Source of the DNA: CAZNMF01 sp035547155
Lineage (GTDB): Bacteria > Acidobacteriota > Vicinamibacteria > Vicinamibacterales > SCN-69-37
Direction: 5' to 3'
NCBI GenBank assembly: GCA_035547155.1
Contig: DASZVJ010000042.1
Span: forward strand, 1 to 33,366
DNA: 33,366 nt
Below the pieces are notes generated by a model. That model did no database searches. It had not been told where the DNA came from and saw nothing but the letters and a program-made list of their open reading frames with translations. The position numbers and the translations under genes are program-made. Position 1 is the first letter of the stretch; the number at the start of each line of letters is the position of its first letter. Below, in pieces: positions 9,202-17,954 of the stretch.

Positions 9202-11291
9202 TGGCCACGCCTGACACGTCACCCCGCCCGCACGCCGGCGATCGCCGCGACGACATCCAGGGCGTGCGCGCCATCGCCGTGCTGATGGTCGTGAGCTATC
9301 ACGCGGGTCTGCCGTGGCCCGGTGGCTTCACGGGACCCGACGTGTTCTTCGTCGTGTCCGGATTCGTCGTGACGGGCATGCTCCTGCGCGAGCGGCGTGC
9401 GACCGGGCGCATCGCGATCGTGTCCTTCTATCTCAGACGCGCGCGCCGGTTGGCGCCCGCGCTGGCCGTGGTCTCCATCGCGACCTTGGTGATGGCGATG
9501 ATCGTGTTCTCGCCGATTGGCACGGACCAGCAGGTCACGGCGCTGGCCGTCGCCGCCGCCAACACGATCAGGGCCAACATCTATTTCCTGCGACAGACCG
9601 GCGGGTATTTTCAGCCGGCGGCGCAAGCCAACCCGTTCCTGCACACCTGGACGCTCTCGGTCGAGGAGCAGTTCTATCTCGCGTTCCCGATCGCGCTCGT
9701 CGCGGCGTGGTGGGTGGCCAGACGATGGCAGGCGGAGCGATCGACGATCGCGCTGTTCTCGGTTGCGTGCCTTGCGTCGCTGGCCGCGAGCATTGCGTTG
9801 AGCTACGGGTACATGCCGAAGGGATGGACGTACATCGGCCGCGTCATCGGCTCGTACGATCCGCTGCGCGTCGCCTTCTTCTTTCCCGCGACGCGCGCCT
9901 GGGAGTTCGTCGCCGGCGTCGTCCTCGCGCTTGCCGCGGTGCAGTGGACGCCGGGACGCGCGCTCCGCGCCAGTGCGGCGATTGCCGGCGCGATCCTGCT
10001 CGTGCTCACGATCGTCGTCGTGCGATCGACGGAGCACTTTCCTGGCGCGATCGCGACGATGCCCGTGATCGCGACGGTGGGCCTGCTCGTCGGCGGCCTC
10101 GGATCACCCGCGCCGCTCGTGAACCGGCTGCTGTCGATCAAGCCGCTCGTGTGGCTCGGCGATCGCTCGTACAGCTGGTATTTGTGGCACTGGCCGCTCG
10201 TGGTCTATGCGCGCGCGCTCTTCGTCAACGTCTGGGCGGCGCCGCTGGTCGCCGCGATCGTCGCGCTCGCGCCGGCCGCGCTGTCGTTCCGCTTCGTCGA
10301 GGAGCCGATCCATCGGCGCCGGATCTGGCCGTCCATGCGTGCGACGGTGGCCATCGCGGTCGTGAGCGTCGCGGCGCCGTTCGCGTGCGCCGTCGCTTTC
10401 AAGGCCGCGGTCGATCGCGCCTGGGGCGACGCGCAGATCGCGGCGATTCGCGAAGCGGCCGCGACGAGCCACATCGACGTGACGGCCGCGTGTGCCTCGC
10501 AGGCGCCCCTCGGTGATCCCGCTCGTCCGGACTGCGTCTGGGACACGCCGGCGTCACGCGGAACAGTGCTGCTCATCGGCGATTCGCACGCCGGCCATTT
10601 TTCCGAGGCGTTCATCGCCGCAGCGCACGCGCTGCACTACGATGCCGAGATCGCGACGGCCGGCGGGTGTCCGTTCCTGCAGCGTCCCGCATATCAGGCC
10701 GACTGGTGCGGTCACGTCGTCGAAGGCGGTCTGGCCGCGATGATCAGGCGTGAGCCTGCGTACGATGCGATCGTCATCTCGAACGCCACGCTGGGATACC
10801 TCGACTCCACGCTGATGCCCTTCGCCGCCGATGTTCCGTCCGGTGTGCCTGTCACGAAAGCCTCGACCATCGACGCGTGGGTTACCGATTTGACGCGCAC
10901 GCTCCACACGCTCGGACGTCTGTCGTCGACTATCGTGGTGGGCGACGTGCCACAGTTCTATCAAGTCCCGCAGTGTCTGCGGCCGACGCTTTTTCGTGGA
11001 CCGGTGCCAGACTGCGGCGTGTGGACGCCGCAGTGGGCGGCAGCCATGCGTACCGACATCATCGTCGAGGAGCGTGCCGCGGTGGTGGCGCTCGGCGCGA
11101 CATATCTCGACGCGGGCGCCCGGATGTGCTCGACGGAGAAGGGATGCTCGGCGTTCATCGACGGGCGCGTCGCCTATCGCGACGGCGGGCACCTGAGCGT
11201 GTGGGGCGGCATGACGTTCGAGCCGGATTTCCGCGCGGCGCTCGCCACGGTGACGGGCCGCCACGACGCCGCCTCTCAAATGGTCCAATGA
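9201..11291 (+). CDS. Acyltransferase 3 family O-acetylase with SGNH domain
   Basis: A 696-aa OafA-type O-acyltransferase. The N-terminal membrane domain begins DDIQGVRAIAVLMVVSYHAG, with the catalytic His34, and contains GPDVFFVVSGF and TWTLSVEEQFYLAFP, both standard for acyltransferase-3 proteins, plus about ten helices. The C-terminal periplasmic SGNH hydrolase domain has the nucleophile in LLIGDSHAGHF (Ser462) and a DGGH pair (Asp661, His664). Fused proteins of this type move acetyl groups across the membrane and place them on surface polysaccharides or peptidoglycan, so this one probably acetylates the glycan made by the cluster. The start codon overlaps the preceding stop (TGATG); a GTG one codon earlier (9198) is possible. 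Confidence 0.9.
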   Translation: MATPDTSPRPHAGDRRDDIQGVRAIAVLMVVSYHAGLPWPGGFTGPDVFFVVSGFVVTGMLLRERRATGRIAIVSFYLRRARRLAPALAVVSIATLVMAMIVFSPIGTDQQVTALAVAAANTIRANIYFLRQTGGYFQPAAQANPFLHTWTLSVEEQFYLAFPIALVAAWWVARRWQAERSTIALFSVACLASLAASIALSYGYMPKGWTYIGRVIGSYDPLRVAFFFPATRAWEFVAGVVLALAAVQWTPGRALRASAAIAGAILLVLTIVVVRSTEHFPGAIATMPVIATVGLLVGGLGSPAPLVNRLLSIKPLVWLGDRSYSWYLWHWPLVVYARALFVNVWAAPLVAAIVALAPAALSFRFVEEPIHRRRIWPSMRATVAIAVVSVAAPFACAVAFKAAVDRAWGDAQIAAIREAAATSHIDVTAACASQAPLGDPARPDCVWDTPASRGTVLLIGDSHAGHFSEAFIAAAHALHYDAEIATAGGCPFLQRPAYQADWCGHVVEGGLAAMIRREPAYDAIVISNATLGYLDSTLMPFAADVPSGVPVTKASTIDAWVTDLTRTLHTLGRLSSTIVVGDVPQFYQVPQCLRPTLFRGPVPDCGVWTPQWAAAMRTDIIVEERAAVVALGATYLDAGARMCSTEKGCSAFIDGRVAYRDGGHLSVWGGMTFEPDFRAALATVTGRHDAASQMVQ

Positions 11292-11307
11292 GGGCGTGAG
11301 GACGCAG

Positions 11308-12480
11308 ATGATGACCTCGTCACGAAATCGTCGTGCGGCGCAGGTGATCTTCGGGCTGACCATGATCACGGCCGCCGCGTGCGCCGCCGATCGAGACGAC
11401 GCGCCGACGCTCGCACGCGTGCACATCACGTCGAACGGCGTCATTCACGGCGACGTGCTGCCCGTCAGATACCAGCCGTTCGACGCGCCGGAGCTCGAGC
11501 ACCTGGCCGATCGCGAACAGCTGCGCGCGCTCGTTGCGGGCACGCCGCGCCAGTTCGATCAGATCGTGCGCGTGCAGGACTGGGTCAACGCGCAGTGGGC
11601 GGACGGCACGCCCAATCCGTACCCGCCCTGGAACGCGGTGACCATCCTCGACTGGATTCGCTCCGGCAAGACCGGCGGCTTCTGCGCGCAGTACGCGCAG
11701 GTGTTCCTGCAGTCGCTCGCGGCGCTCGGCTTCACGGCGCGCTATATCGAGATTGGCAGCCGCGAGAATCCGTACGCGCACTATCTCACCGAAGTCTGGT
11801 CGAACGACTTCGACAAATGGATGGTGATGGATGCGGACTTCAACGTGCACTTCGAGCGGAATGGCGTTCCGCTGAGCGCAGTCGAGCTCCACGATGCGCT
11901 CGTGTCGTCGACGCTGGCCGACGTCGTCCCGGTCTTTCACTCGCGCCCCGGCCATGCCACGCCCTCGTCGTGGCCACTGCACACGGCGGAGCTCTACTAC
12001 TACCTTCGCTATCATCTCAACGCCAACCATCTATCGCGTCCAGGCGATCCGCCGTTCGAGCGCTTCAGCGACATGATCGAGCTCGACGACGCGCGTGTGC
12101 CGGCCTGGGAAGTCAGCCCCGTCGCGTCGGCGTATCCCAAGGAACGGTTGACGCGACAGCGCACGAGCGATCGTCACGTCGTGTCTGGAAAACTGAATCA
12201 GGTGCAGCTCGACATTCGATCGGCCGTACCGGGCTCCGTCACGCTCGAGCTTCGCGACAACATCATGCAGCGCGCGGCGTACGAATACCGGCTGATGACG
12301 ACCGGCGCGCAGCCGGAGGCGTGGCACTCGACGAGCGCGTCCACGATCACCGTGCGTCTGCCGGACGCCGGCGGACGCCTGGACGTGCGGGGCGTCAACA
12401 TCCGCGGCGTGACCGGGCCCAGCGCGACGCTCGCGATCGATCCTGCGGAGGCCGCTCGCCGGGCTGAATCGCAGCCATGA
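11308..12480 (+). CDS. Transglutaminase-like lipoprotein in polysaccharide cluster
   Basis: A 390-aa protein with an N-terminal export signal ending in ITAAAC, a plausible though not ideal lipobox, so probably a lipoprotein. A transglutaminase-like (papain-fold) core follows: Cys126 in GGFCAQYAQVF, His158 in YAHYLTEVW and Asp175 in WMVMDADFN, in the order and spacing of a Cys-His-Asp triad. The C-terminal ~110 residues look beta-rich. The family includes proteases, peptide-amidating and cross-linking enzymes, and its role in glycan assembly is not established. ATG 11308 is chosen because GAGGA at 11298-11302 lies 5 nt upstream; GTG 11296 would add four residues. It is 16 nt after the acyltransferase gene and overlaps the next GT4 by 4 nt, so it belongs to the operon. 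Confidence 0.75.
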   Translation: MMTSSRNRRAAQVIFGLTMITAAACAADRDDAPTLARVHITSNGVIHGDVLPVRYQPFDAPELEHLADREQLRALVAGTPRQFDQIVRVQDWVNAQWADGTPNPYPPWNAVTILDWIRSGKTGGFCAQYAQVFLQSLAALGFTARYIEIGSRENPYAHYLTEVWSNDFDKWMVMDADFNVHFERNGVPLSAVELHDALVSSTLADVVPVFHSRPGHATPSSWPLHTAELYYYLRYHLNANHLSRPGDPPFERFSDMIELDDARVPAWEVSPVASAYPKERLTRQRTSDRHVVSGKLNQVQLDIRSAVPGSVTLELRDNIMQRAAYEYRLMTTGAQPEAWHSTSASTITVRLPDAGGRLDVRGVNIRGVTGPSATLAIDPAEAARRAESQP

Positions 12481-13655
12481 CCAGGACACGCGTCTTGAGG
12501 ATCATCGCCCGCCTGAACGTCGGCGGACCGGCGCTGCACGCCACGCTGCTGGCCGACGGGCTCGACAGCAGCCGCTACGAGACGTGTCTGCTGACGGGCG
12601 CCACGGACTCGAGCGAAGGTGATTACCTCGAGATGATCGGCCGGCGGCCGCCCAATCTGGTGCAGATTCCGTCCTTGGGCCGTCACGTCGCCGTGAGCCG
12701 CGATCTGCCGGCGTATCGCGACATCGCACGCGTCATTCGGGAGTTTCGTCCCGACATCGTCCATACGCACACGGCGAAGGCCGGCCTCCTGGGACGCCTG
12801 GCCGCGTACCTGAACCGCGTGCCCATCATCGTCCACACGTTTCACGGCCACGTGCTGCGGGGATACTTCTCGCCCCCGAAGCAGGCGGCCTTCGTGCAGG
12901 CCGAGCGTGCGCTCGCACGGGTCACGACGCGATTGATCGCGGTCAGCGAGCACGTGCGTGACGAGCTGCTCGCGATGCGCATCGGCCGTCCGGAGCGCTT
13001 CGAGGTCATCCGGCTGGGATTCGATCTGTCGCGGTTCCTGGAGGATCCGCCGCGCGGCGAGATCCGGCGCGCGTTGGGCCTGTCGCCCGCCACGCGCACG
13101 GTCGGCATCGTCGCGCGTCTCGTGCCCATCAAGGCGCACGAGGTCTTTCTCGAGATGGCCGCCGACGTCGCGGCGAGCCATCCCGACATTGCGTTTCTCG
13201 TGATCGGCGACGGCGAGTGCCGCGAGGCGCTGGAAGCCGACGTGCGGGCACGCGGCCTCGGCGCGAAGGTCCATTTCCTCGGATGGCGGGCCGATGTCGA
13301 TCGCGTCTACGCGGACCTCGACGTCGTCGTGCTGACCTCGCGCAACGAAGGATCGCCGGTCGCGCTGATCGAGGCGATGGCCGCGGCCCGGCCGGTCGTG
13401 GCGACGCGCGTCGGCGGCGTGGGAGAGCTCGTCGCCGACAGCGGCGTGCTCACCGATGTCGACGATGCACGCGCCCTGGCGCAAGGCGTGCGGCGCGTGC
13501 TCGACGATCCGGCACTGGCCGCGCGCTTCGGACAATGCGGCCGCCGTCGCGTCGTGCCCGCGTTCAGCCGCGAGCGCCTCGTCGGCGACATCGACGCGCT
13601 GTATCAGCGTCTGATCGCCGAACGCGCGACGCGCATGTCGACGATCGCCACCTGA
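12477..13655 (+). CDS. GT4-family glycosyltransferase
   Basis: A 392-aa GT-B glycosyltransferase of family 4. The N-terminal half starts TRVLRIIARLNVGGPALHA, then has DIVHTHTAKAGLLGRLAA and IIVHTFHGHVLRGYF, typical of the WecA-linked or EPS-type GT4 subgroup. The C-terminal half has VGIVARLVPIKAHE, VIGDGE and the E-x7-E region NEGSPVALIEAMAAARPVVATRVGG. It should transfer a sugar from a nucleotide donor onto a lipid-linked glycan. Donor specificity is unknown. The ATG overlaps the transglutaminase stop (ATGA), so it is translationally coupled, and it is the last clear member of the polysaccharide operon. Confidence 0.9.
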   Translation: MTRTRVLRIIARLNVGGPALHATLLADGLDSSRYETCLLTGATDSSEGDYLEMIGRRPPNLVQIPSLGRHVAVSRDLPAYRDIARVIREFRPDIVHTHTAKAGLLGRLAAYLNRVPIIVHTFHGHVLRGYFSPPKQAAFVQAERALARVTTRLIAVSEHVRDELLAMRIGRPERFEVIRLGFDLSRFLEDPPRGEIRRALGLSPATRTVGIVARLVPIKAHEVFLEMAADVAASHPDIAFLVIGDGECREALEADVRARGLGAKVHFLGWRADVDRVYADLDVVVLTSRNEGSPVALIEAMAAARPVVATRVGGVGELVADSGVLTDVDDARALAQGVRRVLDDPALAARFGQCGRRRVVPAFSRERLVGDIDALYQRLIAERATRMSTIAT

Positions 13656-13703
13656 CGGGAACGGACCTGCTCGTCACGCGCGGATTCCGGGAGAACTTCG
13701 TCG

Positions 13704-13709
13704 TAGGAT
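13704..13709 (+). promoter_or_regulatory. Candidate -10 (TAGGAT) for a leaderless transcript
   Basis: TAGGAT ends 6 nt before ATG 13716, so transcription would begin at or next to the start codon. Three other genes in this window show the same spacing. No convincing -35 is seen. Confidence 0.4.
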
Positions 13710-13715
13710 CGCTCC

Positions 13716-14060
13716 ATGTGCGCGTGGCCACGCCTGAACGTCCACCAGCAACGGCGCGTGAAACAGCTGCGCCGCATCGGGGCGGCCGTGTTCGCGGGCT
13801 CGATCGTGCTGGCGCTGATCGTCTACCGGATTGGCATCGCGCATCGCGGACCGAGCGTCGACGAGCTGCTGCCGGGCACGGCGGCGGCCGTCGCACGGCA
13901 GCGCGGCATCATGTACGGCCGCACGGGCGCGGCGCTGTTCGACTTGTTCGAAGGGTTCCAGGAGCCAGCCGGATACGCCTCCCTGGTCGTCGTCATCGGC
14001 TTCATCGCCGCTGCGATCTGCTACCAGGCGGCGCACCGGATCGAAGTCGACGAAGGCTGA
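13716..14060 (+). CDS. Small two-helix membrane protein, function unknown
   Basis: I do not recognise this 114-aa protein. A basic N-terminus (HQQRRVKQLRR) is followed by a hydrophobic helix (IGAAVFAGSIVLALIVYRIG, ~21-40), a ~45-residue loop containing RGIMYGRTGAALFDLFEGFQEP, and a second helix (ASLVVVIGFIAAAICYQAA, ~88-106) with an acidic tail. The charge pattern suggests both termini in the cytoplasm. It lies 60 nt after the last glycosyltransferase gene and may have its own promoter: there is no Shine-Dalgarno sequence, but a TAGGAT hexamer ends 6 nt upstream of the ATG. GC and codon use look like those of its neighbours. Confidence 0.6.
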   Translation: MCAWPRLNVHQQRRVKQLRRIGAAVFAGSIVLALIVYRIGIAHRGPSVDELLPGTAAAVARQRGIMYGRTGAALFDLFEGFQEPAGYASLVVVIGFIAAAICYQAAHRIEVDEG

Positions 14061-14120
14061 GGCGTTCTCGCGGTAGGCTAGTCGGCGCACCACATTGCCG
14101 ATCGCACACTGCGAGGACCT

Positions 14121-15878
14121 ATGCGCACGTCTCCGACTTCGACACCGTCACACGCGACATCCGGAATCGACCGTAGAGATTGGCTGAAACACGCCGCGGG
14201 ATACGCGGGCGTGTCCGTCGCCGGCGCGGCGATCGCCTCGGCCGGATGCACGGCGCAGGCGCCGGCGTCCACGAACGGCGCGGCCAATGCGCCTGCGTCT
14301 CGCGCGGTCGCAGCGGGTTCCGTCGCCACGCCCGATCGCGCCATCGTCGCGACGAGCGCCGGCAAAGTGCGCGGCTTCACGCGCAACGGCGTCTTCATCT
14401 TCAAAGGCATTCCGTACGGCGACACGACCGCAGGTGAGAATCGCTTCCTCGCGCCGAAGCCGCCGAAGCCGTGGACCGACGTGCGTCCCGCGCTCGCCTG
14501 GGGACCGGTGTCCCCGCACGGTCCGCGCGCAGGGTGGGTGAATCAGGAAGAGCAGTTCCTCTACCAGTGGGACGATGGGTTCGCCGGCGAGGACATGCTG
14601 CGCGTGAACGTGTGGACGCCCGCGGTCGGCGACAGCACGAAGCGGCCCGTGCTCGTGTGGATTCACGGCGGCGGCTACGCGTCCGGCTCCAGCCAGGAGC
14701 TGCGTCCGTACGATGGCGAGCGGCTCGCGCGCGAGCACGACGCCGTGCTCGTGTCGATGAACCATCGTCTCAACGTGTTCGGCTTCCTCGATCTCTCGCA
14801 GATCGGCGGCGCGAAGTACGCCGGGTCGGGCAATGCCAGCATGCTCGACCTCGTGCTGGCGCTGCAGTGGGTACGCGACAACATCGCCAACTTCGGCGGC
14901 GATCCCGGCAACGTGACGATCTTCGGTCAGTCGGGCGGCGGCGGAAAAGTGACGACGCTGATGGCGATGCCTGCCGCGAAAGGCCTGTTTCACAAGGCCG
15001 TGGCGATGAGCGGATCGTTCATCGGCGCGTCGACACGCGACAGCGCGAAAGCGCTCGCGCTGCAGGTGATGAAAGAGCTCGGCATCGCTTCGTCGCAGGT
15101 CGCGAAGCTGCACACGGTCTCCGCCGACGCGCTGCTGAACGCGGGCATCGTGGCCGCGCAGAAGATCGCGCCGTTCGGCTTCCCGCCGCCGGGCGTGCTG
15201 CCGAAGATCAATCTCGGCTGGCAGCCCGTCGTCGACGGCACCGTCCTGTCGGAGACGCCGTTCGACACGGCTGCGCCCGCGCTCTCGGCGGACATTCCGT
15301 TCCTGCTCGGCAACACGTTCCACGAGTTCGCGGGCGGCATCGACAAGCCGCAGATCGCGCAGACGACGTGGGAGCAGGTGACGGCGTCGCTGTCGCCCGC
15401 GCTCGGCGCGCGGACGGCGCCGGCGCTCGACGCGTATCGCAAGGCGTTTCCCTCGGCGAAGCCGTTCGAGATCGCCGGCATGATCGGCGCCGATCTGTTT
15501 CGTCGCGGCGCGATCCATCAGACCGAGCTGAAGGCGAAGCAGGGCGGCGCGCCGGTCTACGCGTACTGGTTCGGCTGGCGGACGCCGGTGCTCGACGGCC
15601 GCCCGCTCGCGTACCACTGCCAGGATCTCGCGTTCTGGTTCGACAACATCGATCTCTGCCTGCAGGCAACCGGCGGCGGCGACGACGCGCGGACGCTCGC
15701 GTCGCAGATGAGCCGGTCGCTCGTCGCGTTCGCGCGGACCGGCGATCCCAACCACGACGGCATCCCGAAGTGGACGCCGTTCACCGAGTCGAACCGCGCG
15801 ATGATGATCTGGGACTCGACGTCCGAGGTGAAGATCGATCCCGATCGCGACGCGCGTCAGGCGCTGGCGCCAGCGTAG
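14121..15878 (+). CDS. Type-B carboxylesterase with Tat signal
   Basis: A 585-aa alpha/beta hydrolase of the carboxylesterase type-B family, which hydrolyses carboxylic esters. The N-terminus carries a twin-arginine motif (DRRDWLK, Arg18-Arg19) and a hydrophobic stretch ending IASAGC (Cys43), so it is probably exported folded by Tat and may be lipidated. Family landmarks are VFIFKGIPYG, the oxyanion segment WIHGGGYASGS, the nucleophile elbow FGQSGGGGK (Ser271), Glu402 in NTFHEFAGG and His499 in LAYHCQDLAFWF. The elbow is unusual: the common form is GESAGG or GQSAGG. A GAGG stretch sits just before the ATG. Transcribed alone and convergent with the DUF1254 gene, with only 31 nt between them. 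Substrate unknown. Confidence 0.88.
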   Translation: MRTSPTSTPSHATSGIDRRDWLKHAAGYAGVSVAGAAIASAGCTAQAPASTNGAANAPASRAVAAGSVATPDRAIVATSAGKVRGFTRNGVFIFKGIPYGDTTAGENRFLAPKPPKPWTDVRPALAWGPVSPHGPRAGWVNQEEQFLYQWDDGFAGEDMLRVNVWTPAVGDSTKRPVLVWIHGGGYASGSSQELRPYDGERLAREHDAVLVSMNHRLNVFGFLDLSQIGGAKYAGSGNASMLDLVLALQWVRDNIANFGGDPGNVTIFGQSGGGGKVTTLMAMPAAKGLFHKAVAMSGSFIGASTRDSAKALALQVMKELGIASSQVAKLHTVSADALLNAGIVAAQKIAPFGFPPPGVLPKINLGWQPVVDGTVLSETPFDTAAPALSADIPFLLGNTFHEFAGGIDKPQIAQTTWEQVTASLSPALGARTAPALDAYRKAFPSAKPFEIAGMIGADLFRRGAIHQTELKAKQGGAPVYAYWFGWRTPVLDGRPLAYHCQDLAFWFDNIDLCLQATGGGDDARTLASQMSRSLVAFARTGDPNHDGIPKWTPFTESNRAMMIWDSTSEVKIDPDRDARQALAPA

Positions 15879-15909
15879 ACGTGCGCGCCTGCCGCGGACC
15901 GGCGTTCCG

Positions 15910-17268
15910 TCAATGCGATCGTTGCACCGCTGGCGGCTTCCACGTGCCGTTGGACACGGATGCCTTCGGGACATAGAGCCGCAACGCCAGTTTGAACGGG
16001 CCGGACTTCGGCGCGGGCAGCCAGTTGTCTTCCTTGTCGGGGCCAGGTGAGGCGCTCTGGATGTAGAGCGTGAGCGAGCCATCCGGTGCGATCGCGCAGT
16101 GGCTGCGGTCACCCAAGGCGTATCGGTTGAGCGGGTTGTCGACCAGATACGAATCCTTGTCGTAGAGCGTGAGCGACCAGAACGCGTCGACCGGCGGAAT
16201 CTGGTCTTTGGCGAAGCGCAGCACGTACTGGCTCGCGCCGTCGAACCGCTTTCCGTCGGCATCCACCAGACCAATCGGGTAAATCGCGTCTTCGACGAGA
16301 TTGCCGCCCACGGCGAAGAACGTCCACGCGGCGCGATAGGTGTAGCGCGTGCCGTAACGGCCCAGGTCGCGCGCCACCTGCCAGCCGTTCACCATCTCGC
16401 CCATCTTCGATTCTTCGTCGCGGATCGCCTGCTGGGCGGCGGCGACCCCCGCGTCGATTGCCGTGCGGACGTCTTCCGGAAGCGTCGTCATCTCGAACGC
16501 CGCGCCCGGCGCGATGCCGAGCGTCGCGAGCCTCGCCAGGATCGGCGCGTCGGCCTCACGCCCGGGGTTGTTCACCAGCAGCTCGCACAAGCGGTTGAAG
16601 AACTGTTGCGCGGACATCGCGGAAATTTGCGTGGGCACGGGCGTTCGAGCATCCACGCCCGGTCTGACGGGCACGCTCGCCGGCGGCGCGTAGCGTGTGT
16701 CCTTGCCGTTCCATCGAGAAAGGGGAATCAGCTGACAGGCATCCTGAATCTTACGGACCGCGGCGTAATCGTCTGGTCCTCGCGTATAAGTGCGGCCGCC
16801 AAGCGCGCAGAGGCTCGTGTCACAGCGGATCACGTCGAGGCCGGCGGGGACGCCGCCTTTGAACGTCGGGCCGGCGATGACGAACGCGCCGCCCTTGCTC
16901 CCGTGCGTGCGCGACCCAGGCGCGGCCGGCACGTCGTTCCACGCATCGATGACTTGCATGATCCACCAGCGTTGGCCGTCCATTGGCGGCACCACGAGGA
17001 CGATCGGCTCGGCGGTGAGATCGAGGTTCGCCAACGAGTACAGCGTGTCCACGTTCATGCCGACGATCTTGTTGTTCTTCGCGTCGGGGAATGCGCGGTG
17101 GTGATCGAATTGATTGAACGGCGCGCGTCCGCCTTCCGGCTTCGCGACGTTGGTCAGCACGTCCGCTTGCCGCGCGATGTAGACGAGCGGCAGGCCGAAA
17201 ACGTAGCCGTCCTGCGCGATGGCCTTCGCGTCGGCGGCGTTGATCGGCCGTGTCGTCGATGTCGCCAT
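15910..17268 (-). CDS. DUF1254/DUF1214 protein
   Basis: A 452-aa protein matching the DUF1254-DUF1214 architecture: an N-terminal region with AIAQDGYVFGLPLVYIAR, FPDAKNNKIVGMNVDTLYSLANLDLTAEP and WWIMQVIDAWNDV, and a C-terminal region with PPVDAFWSLTLYDKDSYLVDNPLNRYALGDRS followed by LTLYIQSASPGPDKEDNWLPAP. The biochemical role of the family is not settled. No signal peptide is apparent from the chosen start, and the protein looks soluble. ATG 17268 is chosen over an upstream in-frame start because AAGGAG lies 8 nt before it on the minus strand and family similarity begins just after it. Convergent with the carboxylesterase; the HxlR gene lies upstream on the same strand across 210 nt. Confidence 0.85.
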   Translation of the reverse strand: MATSTTRPINAADAKAIAQDGYVFGLPLVYIARQADVLTNVAKPEGGRAPFNQFDHHRAFPDAKNNKIVGMNVDTLYSLANLDLTAEPIVLVVPPMDGQRWWIMQVIDAWNDVPAAPGSRTHGSKGGAFVIAGPTFKGGVPAGLDVIRCDTSLCALGGRTYTRGPDDYAAVRKIQDACQLIPLSRWNGKDTRYAPPASVPVRPGVDARTPVPTQISAMSAQQFFNRLCELLVNNPGREADAPILARLATLGIAPGAAFEMTTLPEDVRTAIDAGVAAAQQAIRDEESKMGEMVNGWQVARDLGRYGTRYTYRAAWTFFAVGGNLVEDAIYPIGLVDADGKRFDGASQYVLRFAKDQIPPVDAFWSLTLYDKDSYLVDNPLNRYALGDRSHCAIAPDGSLTLYIQSASPGPDKEDNWLPAPKSGPFKLALRLYVPKASVSNGTWKPPAVQRSH

Positions 17269-17478
17269 GAGCTCATCTCCTTCGTGCACGGCGCGTCGAT
17301 GCGGACGCGCGTGCGTGACATCGTTACGCGCTGCCACCACGGCCTGTCGCGGCGGCCACGTCTGCAGCGCCGTGTGTTCGCGCGATTCCTTCGTGAAACG
17401 TGGATTGGCGGCGCGAGCGCCGTTGGAGTGAGCACAACGTGTACCCGCGCGCGACAGCGGAACGAACAGGGACGGAAG
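17269..17478. other. Intergenic spacer, no feature recognised
   Basis: The 210 nt between the DUF1254 gene and the end of the HxlR gene hold the DUF1254 ribosome site at their left edge. I see no convincing terminator, repeat or RNA motif in the rest. Confidence 0.5.
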
Positions 17479-17910
17479 CTAGCGGCGCACGGCGGCGGGC
17501 GGGCGGCGATCGTATTGGCGCTGTGCGGCGAGCACGGCGTCCATGTGCGTCTCCGCCCATCGACCCAGCGCCTGCAGCGTGTCCTGCAGCGTCAGGCCGA
17601 GCGGCGTGATCGCGTACTCGACGGTGACGGGCACCGTGGGAAAGACCTGTCGTGCGACCAGGCCGTCGCGCTCGAGGCCTTTCAGCGTCTGCGACAGCAC
17701 CTTCTGCGACACGCCGGCGATCGCGCGGCGCAGCTGGTTGAACCGCAGCGGCGTTCGATCGAGGCGGCCGAGGATCAGCACCGTCCACTTGTCGGCGAGC
17801 CGTGCGAGCACGAGCCGCGTCGGACAGTCGGGCGCGTAGACGTCGTAGCGGGGCTTGGCCGTCTTCGCGCGGGCGGGATGGGCGGTTTCCTTCGAGTGAC
17901 CTGGTGACAT
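17479..17910 (-). CDS. HxlR-family winged-helix regulator
   Basis: A 143-aa MarR-like DNA-binding protein of the HxlR family: CPTRLVLARLADKWTVLILGRLDRTPLRFNQLRRAIAGVSQKVLSQTLKGLERDGLVARQ is the complete winged helix, with the family-typical Cys in CP near residue 29. In YodB- and HypR-type members this Cys senses quinones or electrophiles by thiol modification. Cys29 is the only conserved-type Cys here, so redox sensing is possible but inferred. The gene diverges from an NmrA-like oxidoreductase, a common pairing in which HxlR represses a detoxifying reductase. A palindrome in the shared intergenic region (17965-17981) is the likely operator. The C-terminal ~15 residues are Arg/Pro-rich and probably disordered. 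Confidence 0.9.
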   Translation of the reverse strand: MSPGHSKETAHPARAKTAKPRYDVYAPDCPTRLVLARLADKWTVLILGRLDRTPLRFNQLRRAIAGVSQKVLSQTLKGLERDGLVARQVFPTVPVTVEYAITPLGLTLQDTLQALGRWAETHMDAVLAAQRQYDRRPPAAVRR

Positions 17911-17954
17911 CGAGGTGCCTTCTTTACGAAGCCGCGCCGTGCGGCTACTCTCCG

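Noticed and set aside
14148..16274. About 700-codon minus-strand frame opposite the Tat carboxylesterase
   Set aside because: Its low-complexity Arg-rich translation has no domain, and it overlaps two well-supported genes.
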